From IMG/VR virus record IMGVR_UViG_3300025430_000126, positions 1 through 21,433 of that record: a stretch of 21,433 bases of DNA. One strand, 5' to 3'. Of this stretch, positions 7,030-12,849 are shown one piece after another. Position 1 is the first letter of the stretch. Each line of letters begins with the position of its first letter. A model generated the notes under the pieces. The model ran no database searches. It was not told the DNA's origin and worked only from the letters and a program-made list of their open reading frames with translations. The DNA comes from a virus. The position numbers were made by a program, and so were the translations under genes.

Positions 7030-9392
7030 TACCTTCTACCATCTTTTCTAATATCAATTCTAGGTACACCAAGTTGCCAAGCCACACCTAATGAATTAGA
7101 TTCAATTCTAAAGCTTAATTGACGACCACGAAGTCTTGTATAAACTTGTCCTGTAAATTGTTGTACTGTATATTCAGGTATAGTTTGATAGTTTTGTGAG
7201 CTTGTAACTTGTGGATTATCAGCTACTCCATAAGCTGTACCTGAGTTTTGACGCGGTTTAAGTGTCATAGTTACATATGGATCATTTACATTCGATCCAT
7301 TAAAGTTAACGTCTGGTAATATACGCCATACAAATCCAAAGTTATGACCGTCTTCTATATCAAAATCAGATGATTGAACATAAGCATCAATAGGTTGAGC
7401 TGTAATACCTGATACATCATCAACACCAACTTCATGATTTAATAAATAACTTGCGTTATTTGTAACTGTTATTGGTATAGGTGCCATAGAACTTCCAACA
7501 GTTTGACTAAAATTAACAGTATATGTACCAACGCCACCTAGTCCTGTAGATGCAGTTGTATAGGCTGTACCTGAACCAGTCCCAGCACCCGTAGCTACAA
7601 ACGTAACTCCAACGGTATTAGATGAAGCTCCAATAGCCACAAAGTTAGTTGTACCAAGAGTTGCTATAGTGTATGTATTCCCTACAACAAAATTACCTGC
7701 AGTATATGTAACATTGACTGGATTATTTACTCCATTAGTTAAAACCGTAGTTCCTGCTGTAATCCCAGTACCAGTAATAGTAGCTCCTATTTCAATAGAT
7801 CCTGCTGTAGCGTTTGTTATAGTTAAAGTATTACCACTAATATAACCTGTCATTGACGCATTAGTTGTAAAGTATGCAGCGACAGGGTTAGGTAATATAC
7901 CAGAACCACTCCATGCAGTTCTTTCCATAGTGCCATAATACCAAACTTGATCTAGATAATTATAGATAACATAACTATCAATTACTGATGAATTTTTAGA
8001 GCAATAGAACCACCATACTTCATTGTAGCCTTCATTAGCTCCAGCAAATACTTGGTAGCTTTGAGACTGATTTATATTAGCGTAAATATACTGACGAAGT
8101 GAACAAGGTAAAGTTTGTACAGTACCTGAATACATGTAGAACTTTTCTTGACCCATCCAATAAGTCACATTGTTAATCGTAATCATGGAATTTGGACTCA
8201 TCACAGAGATGTTATCCATTAGTATATTGAATCCCCAGATATAAGGTGCGCCTAGATACTGCATAGAATATAGGGCTGAATCTGTCCAAATTAAAATTTC
8301 TTGACGAGTGGCACGAGCTCCCATAATGTATGAACCATTAGTTAACGTGAATTCACCTGATTGATTTGTAACAGATGGTACCCATTGGAATGGATTTAAT
8401 TGATCTGACCATCGTACCAACATAGGATTAAATGTTGTATTTGCATTAGTAGGATCGTATGAATTAGCACCAAACGCAATAACAAACTTTTGAATCGCAG
8501 AAGTAATTACTTGATATGTTGAGTTTGGTACAAATTGACCAGCATTACCGTTTGCAGTAGCTTGAGTTTTAACTAATTGAGCACGAGTTGATAAGCCACC
8601 TGAAGTTCCATTAGGATAATTACCTGATGGTTGCCAGTAATAAATTGGTCCACCTCGTGGAGCTAGGAATAAATACTCACCATAGTTATCATTAGTCCAA
8701 AGTCTTAATTGTGCACCAATACCAGATGCACCTGAATAAGCTGAACCCCAACCACCAAAACCCCAAGGGCTTACACCCCAACCTGTACTTTGAGTATATA
8801 CATTTAGACCTGTTGGAATTTCATAATTAACTGTGAAAGTACCACCTGTACCTGTATCACTTGAGTTAGCAGTAACAACTATACCTGAAGTGTTTTTAGC
8901 AGTAATAGTAAAGTTACCAGAACCAACTCCTGTAATTACGTATTCTTGATTTAATACAGTAGCTGTAATATTGCCACCTAAACCTGTAGCACCTGATATA
9001 ACTACATAATCTCCAACAGCATATGTTGTATATGTACCATCAGTAATAGTTAATGTACTTGATCCATTAGTAGCTGTAATCGCAGCAGTTAAAGAACTAC
9101 TAGCATAATAAGGTGTGATGTCGTAGTAAGTACCACTCCAGTTTAAATAGTATTTAACATTAGAACCTACGCCTACATAGTTATTACTAGCTAAATCTAC
9201 CCAGTCCCATAAACCACGAGCTGTACCTAAAAAAGAATTATTACTATTTAAAAACCTAGTCCATCCACCGATTTTTTCAGGGTATCCTGAACGGAAGCGA
9301 ATCTTGTCGCCATCATACCAACCACCCTCATTGGAGTAGTCAGTACCTTCACGGTTAAGTCCTGGTTTAAGTGTTAGTTTTTGTAAGGGCAT
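7029..9392 (-). CDS. Tail nozzle / DNA stabilisation-type protein with inserted beta modules (787 aa)
   Basis: The N-terminus (KLTLKPGLNREGTDYSNEGG, then WYDGDKIRFRSGYPEKIGGW) and the C-terminus (YTVQQFTGQVYTRLRGRQ, ending VAWQLGVPRIDIRKDGRR) are, from memory, the conserved ends of a phage nozzle family. These proteins form the distal tube of podovirus tails, comparable in role to T7 gp12 or P22 gp10. Residues 200-500 carry the Trp/Tyr-rich propeller-like body (LNPFQWVP, LMDNISVMSPNSMITINN). Two segments look foreign to this body: residues about 102-191 and about 512-642, Thr/Gly/Ala-rich beta sequence with an apparent insert within the second. The gene starts one base after the endolysin stop and lies about 10 kb from the adaptor gene. 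Family call is strong; insert boundaries are approximate. Confidence 0.85.
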   Translation of the reverse strand: MPLQKLTLKPGLNREGTDYSNEGGWYDGDKIRFRSGYPEKIGGWTRFLNSNNSFLGTARGLWDWVDLASNNYVGVGSNVKYYLNWSGTYYDITPYYASSSLTAAITATNGSSTLTITDGTYTTYAVGDYVVISGATGLGGNITATVLNQEYVITGVGSGNFTITAKNTSGIVVTANSSDTGTGGTFTVNYEIPTGLNVYTQSTGWGVSPWGFGGWGSAYSGASGIGAQLRLWTNDNYGEYLFLAPRGGPIYYWQPSGNYPNGTSGGLSTRAQLVKTQATANGNAGQFVPNSTYQVITSAIQKFVIAFGANSYDPTNANTTFNPMLVRWSDQLNPFQWVPSVTNQSGEFTLTNGSYIMGARATRQEILIWTDSALYSMQYLGAPYIWGFNILMDNISVMSPNSMITINNVTYWMGQEKFYMYSGTVQTLPCSLRQYIYANINQSQSYQVFAGANEGYNEVWWFYCSKNSSVIDSYVIYNYLDQVWYYGTMERTAWSGSGILPNPVAAYFTTNASMTGYISGNTLTITNATAGSIEIGATITGTGITAGTTVLTNGVNNPVNVTYTAGNFVVGNTYTIATLGTTNFVAIGASSNTVGVTFVATGAGTGSGTAYTTASTGLGGVGTYTVNFSQTVGSSMAPIPITVTNNASYLLNHEVGVDDVSGITAQPIDAYVQSSDFDIEDGHNFGFVWRILPDVNFNGSNVNDPYVTMTLKPRQNSGTAYGVADNPQVTSSQNYQTIPEYTVQQFTGQVYTRLRGRQLSFRIESNSLGVAWQLGVPRIDIRKDGRR
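7467..7859 (-). other. Inserted beta module in the nozzle (outer)
   Basis: Residues about 512-642 of the nozzle interrupt the conserved body between GILPNPVAAY and YLLNHEVGVDDVSG. The sequence starts MTGYISGNTLTITNATAGS, continues through ITGTGITAGTTVLTNG, and resumes after a further insert with GLGGVGTYTVNFSQTVGS. This order of short strands (ISGxTLT, GTGITAGTT, GVGTYTVN-x-SQTV) is a module I recall from many unrelated phage structural proteins. It is probably surface exposed. Confidence 0.6.
7560..7709 (-). other. Second module nested inside the nozzle insert
   Basis: Residues about 562-611 (YTAGNFVVGNTYTIATLG, TTNFVAIGASSNTVGVTF, VATGAGTGSGTAY) split the outer module between its GTGITAGTT and GVGTYTVN strands. 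Taken alone it reads as a complete small unit with its own Gly-rich end. Removing it rejoins the outer module, which suggests one cassette inserted into another. Confidence 0.5.
8820..9089 (-). other. Inserted beta module near the nozzle N-terminus
   Basis: Residues about 102-191 (ITATNGSSTLTITDGTYTTY, VGDYVVISGATGLGGNITA, EYVITGVGSGNFTITAKNTS) form a Gly/Thr/Ile-rich run between DITPYY and the Trp-rich body. Its strand pattern and composition differ from the flanking Trp/Tyr-rich sequence, and I recall similar units in other phage nozzle-like proteins. It may be an ancestral part of this family rather than a recent insert. Confidence 0.45.
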
Positions 9393-9393
9393 A

Positions 9394-9840
9394 TTATTCT
9401 TTTATAAATAAATCATGTTCGGCTTGTCTTCTTTTAACTAGGCCTTGTTCTGAAACTCCACCTGCGAAATGAAACTTTAAAATGTCGTTAGCTGCAGCAC
9501 TCCACAAACTAGCGTTTATATCTTTAAGAAGCGTACTTTTTTGTAACGTGCCAATACCCAAGTTATAACAGAAAGAACAAAGAGCATCAAACTGATTCTG
9601 GGTAAGTTGCACTCTAATAAGCATATTAATTCCTGATTCAGTACGAGTGAGATCATTAACCAAAAAACCATCTATTTCTTCTTGTGTAAATATTCTGTTA
9701 TCGCCTGACGGCAACGATTTACCATCCCCGATAAGATGACCATAACCAACAGTCCATAGACCAATGCTGTCACGATAAGGGTGATAACGGCAACCTTCAA
9801 AGCGTTTAATAAGATCAATCCCATTTTGTGAAATTCTCAT
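9394..9840 (-). CDS. GH24 (T4-type) lysozyme endolysin
   Basis: This 148-residue protein is a full-length GH24 muramidase, which cleaves the MurNAc-GlcNAc bond of peptidoglycan at the end of infection. The catalytic triad spacing is intact: Glu15 in KRFEG, Asp24 in PYRDSIG and Thr30 in LWTVGYGH match T4 Glu11/Asp20/Thr26 with the same intervals. The C-terminal FHFAGGVSEQGLVKRRQAEH segment is also typical. There is no N-terminal signal or signal-anchor segment, so release to the periplasm should depend on the holin encoded just upstream (stop at 9844, ATG at 9840). No spanin gene is recognisable nearby, so outer-membrane disruption is unexplained within the window. Confidence 0.95.
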   Translation of the reverse strand: MRISQNGIDLIKRFEGCRYHPYRDSIGLWTVGYGHLIGDGKSLPSGDNRIFTQEEIDGFLVNDLTRTESGINMLIRVQLTQNQFDALCSFCYNLGIGTLQKSTLLKDINASLWSAAANDILKFHFAGGVSEQGLVKRRQAEHDLFIKE

Positions 9841-9843
9841 TTA

Positions 9844-10239
9844 TCACTTCTTTAAACTTAAATACATTCTTTCGCCAATGACAAAACTCATACAAGCACC
9901 TGTCATATCTAACAATACAGAAACTACGCTAACTCCTACGATTTGTGGGAAAAAGCATACAACTCCTGTAAAAACAAAGATTGCACTAATAATTACATAT
10001 CTATAGCAAGCTCTTAAATCTACAATCCATTGTGATGGTTGACCCATATTAGGGTTATCTAATGCCGCTAAAGCTTGTAGTTTTTGTGCTTCTGCTTCCA
10101 TTAACTGGATGCGTTCTTGTACATTTTGAGGCTGACCACCAGCACCGCCAGTAATCTTGGCAATTAAACCTCTAACACCATCAGTAAACGCTGGAACTAA
10201 TGCAGGTAATATTAAATTTAAAATAGTACCTGTAAACAT
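9844..10239 (-). CDS. 3TM-type holin (131 aa)
   Basis: The protein has an N-terminal hydrophobic helix (about 5-18), a charged middle (EAEAQKLQALAAL), the conserved NPNMGQPSQWIVDLRACYRY segment (62-81), then two hydrophobic segments (about 81-97 and 99-122) ending in FVIGERMYLSLKK. The 'W-x-V-D-L-R-A-x-Y-R-Y' segment before the membrane pair and the GER-x-x-x-x-x-K ending fit the 3TM holin family found in phages and gene transfer agents. It should form lesions in the inner membrane that let the downstream endolysin out. ATG at 10239 overlaps the stop of the preceding 50-residue gene by one base (TAATG), so the two are probably coupled. Whether the N-terminal helix spans the membrane is uncertain. 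Confidence 0.85.
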   Translation of the reverse strand: MFTGTILNLILPALVPAFTDGVRGLIAKITGGAGGQPQNVQERIQLMEAEAQKLQALAALDNPNMGQPSQWIVDLRACYRYVIISAIFVFTGVVCFFPQIVGVSVVSVLLDMTGACMSFVIGERMYLSLKK

Positions 10240-10391
10240 TATTGTGCGTCTTTAGTTAATACTGTATCTAGTTTTTGTAATACTAAGATAGTTTCTTCAA
10301 CTAATACTTTAAGACCACGAAGAGCTACTTTAAAAGACCATAAAGCCGCGGCTTTAATAAAATCCCAAACTTGTGCTAATTTTGCTTTCAT
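10239..10391 (-). CDS. Small amphipathic helical protein upstream of holin (50 aa)
   Basis: ATG at 10391-10389 is preceded by GGAG at 10400-10397, with five bases between, which is a strong ribosome binding site. The frame runs 50 codons (MKAKLAQVWDFIKAAALWSF... ending KLDTVLTKDAQ) and its TAA shares one base with the holin ATG. The sequence is almost entirely helical, alternating Lys/Glu with Leu/Val/Ala/Trp. It has no uninterrupted hydrophobic run long enough to be a clear membrane span. Its place between the nuclease and the holin suggests a role in lysis timing or holin modulation, but nothing in the sequence proves this and I recognise no family. Confidence 0.75.
   Translation of the reverse strand: MKAKLAQVWDFIKAAALWSFKVALRGLKVLVEETILVLQKLDTVLTKDAQ
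10341..10356. repeat. Perfect 16-base GC-centred palindrome
   Basis: TAAAGCCGCGGCTTTA reads the same on both strands. It lies inside the 50-residue gene, where it encodes IKAAAL, and includes CCGCGG, rare in this A+T-rich sequence. On the minus strand it could fold as a 6-base stem with a CGCG loop followed by TGGTCTTTT. It may be coding coincidence, a protein-binding dyad or a weak attenuator. Confidence 0.4.
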
Positions 10392-10399
10392 AATATCTC

Positions 10400-10849
10400 C
10401 TATTTGTTAAATGTTTTTAAGTAACACATTACCCAGTCTGTTTTAATACACATCTGAGCATCTATGATATTCATTTGACCCTTACAAATTCTTCTATGTA
10501 ATTCGTTTTCTAGCTTATCTTTATCATGTGCATTGTATTTACCACAATAACTTTGAGGCCATAGATTTTGAGCATCATTAGCACCGCCAAGTTCTAAAGA
10601 TACTAAATGATCTATTTCATAACCTTCACCACAAAGATTTCTATCATTACCAGTTAAGCCATAACTCGCAAACACTTTTTTCTTTAACGAGTCAGGTACA
10701 TTTCTAACTGCAGATGTTGATGTAGTACATAGCTCTGTAACTGTAACACTACGCATGTAACCTGGTGTTAGTTTTAAATCAGGTAACTCTGCTGGTATGC
10801 CATTAGATAAATGAAGCATAAATAGTGCAAATAAACCTAGTTTGTTCAT
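10400..10849 (-). CDS. Secreted HNH-type nuclease-like protein (149 aa)
   Basis: Residues 1-20 (MNKLGLFALFMLHLSNGIPA) look like a signal peptide with a plausible cleavage after Ala20. The mature part has the layout of a family of HNH proteins I recall from phages and bacteria: LTPGYMRSVTV, then VPDSLKKKVFASYGL, then YEIDHLVSLELGGANDAQNL (77-96) followed by WPQ, and AHDKDKLENELHRRICKG (107-124). His81 after Asp80, Asn91/Asn95 and His108 are candidate metal or catalytic residues. Six cysteines lie in the mature part (41, 73, 102, 122, 134, 142), which would allow disulfides outside the cytoplasm. The ATG overlaps the preceding 44-residue gene by four bases (ATGA). It could degrade DNA in the periplasm or after lysis; that target is inference. 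Confidence 0.8.
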   Translation of the reverse strand: MNKLGLFALFMLHLSNGIPAELPDLKLTPGYMRSVTVTELCTTSTSAVRNVPDSLKKKVFASYGLTGNDRNLCGEGYEIDHLVSLELGGANDAQNLWPQSYCGKYNAHDKDKLENELHRRICKGQMNIIDAQMCIKTDWVMCYLKTFNK

Positions 10850-10980
10850 GCGGGTTGTGTAGCTTCTGCTTGTAGTCTTGCTACTTCTTCATCACTATAA
10901 GGTATAATAGTTACCTCACCTGTGATTGAATCTGTTTGTGCTGTACATAAACCTAAGTTGATTTTTTCTTGATCTGTCAT
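10846..10980 (-). CDS. Small acidic protein of unknown function (44 aa)
   Basis: ATG at 10980-10978 follows the stop of the 205-residue fibre gene by one base, and GGAG inside that gene's last codons (Gly-Val) lies nine bases upstream as its ribosome binding site. The product (MTDQEKINLGLCTAQTDSIT, then GEVTIIPYSDEEVARLQAEA ending TQPA) ends with TGA inside the ATGA overlap with the nuclease gene. The C-terminal 'PYSDEEVARLQAEA' helix resembles short C-terminal segments common in phage tail-associated proteins, but I cannot name a family. Tight packing on both sides and a clear ribosome binding site argue that it is real. A fibre-assembly role is only a guess from position. Confidence 0.7.
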   Translation of the reverse strand: MTDQEKINLGLCTAQTDSITGEVTIIPYSDEEVARLQAEATQPA

Positions 10981-11001
10981 ATTATTTCACTCCGTAAATT
11001 A
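10978..11001 (-). repeat. 24-base exact repeat, copy 1: fibre 3' end plus next start codon
   Basis: Bases 10978-11001 are identical to 12258-12281. The unit covers the final codons of a fibre gene (Tyr-Gly-Val-Lys-stop), a GGAG ribosome binding site within them, and the ATG of the following gene. Flanking bases differ between the copies. Confidence 0.9.
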
Positions 11002-11599
11002 CAATTGTGCCTGATGCTGAAAATGTTGATGTGCTTTGATGCCTAAAATAAATTGTTGTTGATGATGTTGAAACATTTGTTAAACCACCAAAAGCACAAG
11101 TATGAACAGTAACTGTATTATCACTTAAACTTCCACCAAGAGCGCCAGTTCCTAAATCCAACCAAAAAACACCTGAACTTGCATTACCACCACCAATAAA
11201 ACCACCACCTGATTGTTGATTGTTACTTGAAATATAACAAGCATCATTATTATTAGATGAATTCACATTATTAATTACAATTTGCAATGATTTATATGAT
11301 GTTAAAGTTAATCCTGATAATGAAAGTGAATTGACTGCTGTTGGTGTAATAGTACCAAGTAATGTCATGCCACCAGAAGGTGCTGAGCTTACCCATGTAG
11401 TACCGTTATCAGATAATACATTACCACTTGTACCTGCAGCTGGTAGTTGAGTTTGAACCCAAGCTGAACCATTGTAGACTTCTAAAAAGCCTAGTGTGGT
11501 ATTGTAACCCATTTGACCTGTAGCTGGAGATGCTGGACGACCAGAGGTAATCCATGATGGGAAGGTTTCTCCGTTTGTTCCGTCTAATATAAGTGACAT
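10982..11599 (-). CDS. Tail fibre / receptor-binding tip protein (205 aa)
   Basis: Residues 1-50 include GRPASPATGQMGYNTTLGFL followed by EVYNGSAWVQ, the 'G-x-x-x-Y-N-T-T-x-x-x-x-E-V-Y-N-G-x-W' signature common in phage fibre proteins. Residues about 55-75 (PAAGTSGNVLSDNGTTWVSS) form a fibre linker. Residues 78-205 form a distal domain that is paralogous to that of the 192-residue protein: both begin MTxLGTIT, share LTSYKxLxxVxNxV and end IxIYGVK. Ser, Asn and Gly dominate the middle. The ATG at 11599 has TAGGAAAT upstream. It probably forms a trimeric fibre tip or a branch on a larger fibre. The receptor is unknown. Confidence 0.75.
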   Translation of the reverse strand: MSLILDGTNGETFPSWITSGRPASPATGQMGYNTTLGFLEVYNGSAWVQTQLPAAGTSGNVLSDNGTTWVSSAPSGGMTLLGTITPTAVNSLSLSGLTLTSYKSLQIVINNVNSSNNNDACYISSNNQQSGGGFIGGGNASSGVFWLDLGTGALGGSLSDNTVTVHTCAFGGLTNVSTSSTTIYFRHQSTSTFSASGTIVIYGVK

Positions 11600-11609
11600 T
11601 GTCTATTTC

Positions 11610-12260
11610 CTATTCGTATAAGATGTTTACTGAACCAGCGTCAAAAGTGTCTGTGCCGTTTACTGTGGTAATGCGAACTCGATCTAAAACACCAGATGTT
11701 GTTTTTATTCCTGAGCTAGAATTTATTGCCAATGCAGAATTATATAAATTTCCGCTTTGAGTCCAAATATTTCCACTTAAAAGACAAAGTGCAATAAAAC
11801 CATTTTGAGTAGACACTGCTGAATTTGAGGAAACTAAAAGATAACCAGTTGTTGCAGCTACAATGACATTAGTGCTGCCAATTAATTGAACAGCTCCTGA
11901 CGAATATCCTGTTGTTTCAATAGACCCAGAACCAATTTGTAATTGAAGATTACTTGTTCCGCTTGTACTAACGCCATTAAACATCACAGTAATGCGTTTG
12001 ACCCATGACGGAATAGACGTAAAGTCAATGCTTGTTCCTGACGTAGAAGCTACTGCTGTTCCTGAGACTATTTTAGCTGTAGGTGTTAATGTAGAACCAT
12101 CTGTAGAAAATGGTATTTGACCTATTGCAGAAACAGCACTAGATAAAACTGCTGAAGTGCCTGTTTGTGCTGGTAAAGTGATTGTATTTGAACCAGCTAC
12201 CGCTGGGGCTGCTAAGGTAATGGTACCTGAACTATCGCCTGAAATGACTACTGATGACAT
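11610..12260 (-). CDS. Tail fibre / receptor-binding tip protein (216 aa)
   Basis: The N-terminus (MSSVVISGDSSGTITLAAPA, then VAGSNTITLPAQTGT) is a short beta repeat that I recognise as a common opening of phage fibre proteins. The distal part (about 65-216) contains SGTSIDFTSIPSWVKRITVM, a conserved strand set seen in many fibre tips, and ends RVRITTVNGTDTFDAGSVNI followed by LYE. This tip differs in sequence from the two neighbouring tip proteins but has the same length, the same two-part build and a similar final strand (GSVNILYE versus GSIIIYGVK). The ATG at 12260 follows the previous stop by one base and uses the GGAG inside the upstream gene's last codons. Likely role: receptor recognition or fibre branching. 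Confidence 0.75.
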   Translation of the reverse strand: MSSVVISGDSSGTITLAAPAVAGSNTITLPAQTGTSAVLSSAVSAIGQIPFSTDGSTLTPTAKIVSGTAVASTSGTSIDFTSIPSWVKRITVMFNGVSTSGTSNLQLQIGSGSIETTGYSSGAVQLIGSTNVIVAATTGYLLVSSNSAVSTQNGFIALCLLSGNIWTQSGNLYNSALAINSSSGIKTTSGVLDRVRITTVNGTDTFDAGSVNILYE

Positions 12261-12281
12261 ATTATTTCACTCCGTAAATTA
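12258..12281 (-). repeat. 24-base exact repeat, copy 2: fibre 3' end plus next start codon
   Basis: This copy is identical to 10978-11001 and lies exactly 1280 bases away in the same orientation. It joins the end of the 192-residue fibre gene to the start of the 216-residue gene and supplies the latter's ribosome binding site. Confidence 0.9.
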
Positions 12282-12840
12282 TGATTGAACCATTATCAAA
12301 TGTAGCACCACCAGTATAAACTGTAATTACAGTTGAAGCAGTTGTATAAGTGGAAATACCAGTATAAGGGCTACTATTATTTCCTGTTGGAGCCGCACCT
12401 GTTGGAACAGGAGATGTATTAGCCCAATAAACTCCATTAGATAAATCTATGTAAACTGAACCATAAAAGTTATCACTAACTGCAGCTAACTGTGTTGTTA
12501 TTTGAGCTAATGGTCCTGAAGCAAGATAAAGTTTACTAGTAGCTGTTGCAGAATTTGTTGACACTGCATTAAATACTAATAATAATTGTTTATAACTAGT
12601 TAAACTTAAAGTTCCTGAAGATGCAGAAGTTCCTGATGTAGTTGTTATTGTTCCAAGATTTGTCATACCACCAGTACCTACAAATCCACCAGTAGCTGTT
12701 ACAGTCCCTGCAAATGTAGCATTTTGTGATGCATCTATCGTTAGTGCAGTTACACCAGAGGTTTGTAGTTGTAATTGACCACTAGTATCAGCTGTCTGGA
12801 TTAGTCCATTAGAGGTTGAAGCGTTTATCGTGACTGCCAT
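12262..12840 (-). CDS. Tail fibre / receptor-binding tip protein (192 aa)
   Basis: Residues 1-57 (MAVTINASTSNGLIQTADTS, GQLQLQTSGVTALTIDASQN, ATFAGTVTATGGFVG) are the 'L-T-I-D-x-S-Q-N-x-x-F-x-G-T-V' fibre-stalk signature widespread in phage fibres. Residues 59-192 form a distal domain paralogous to that of the 205-residue protein, opening MTNLGTIT and ending GSIIIYGVK, with a different, Thr/Pro/Asn-rich middle (SPVPTGAAPTGNNSSPYTG). ATG at 12840 has AAGGATATATT upstream. It is probably one of several alternative or co-assembling tip proteins; sequence alone does not say which contacts the host. Confidence 0.75.
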   Translation of the reverse strand: MAVTINASTSNGLIQTADTSGQLQLQTSGVTALTIDASQNATFAGTVTATGGFVGTGGMTNLGTITTTSGTSASSGTLSLTSYKQLLLVFNAVSTNSATATSKLYLASGPLAQITTQLAAVSDNFYGSVYIDLSNGVYWANTSPVPTGAAPTGNNSSPYTGISTYTTASTVITVYTGGATFDNGSIIIYGVK

Positions 12841-12849
12841 AATATATCC

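Noticed and set aside
9394-10239. Embedded spanin gene (Rz/Rz1) near the endolysin
   Set aside because: No frame with a signal-anchor plus coiled coil, or a lipobox, was found in or beside the lysis genes on the minus strand.
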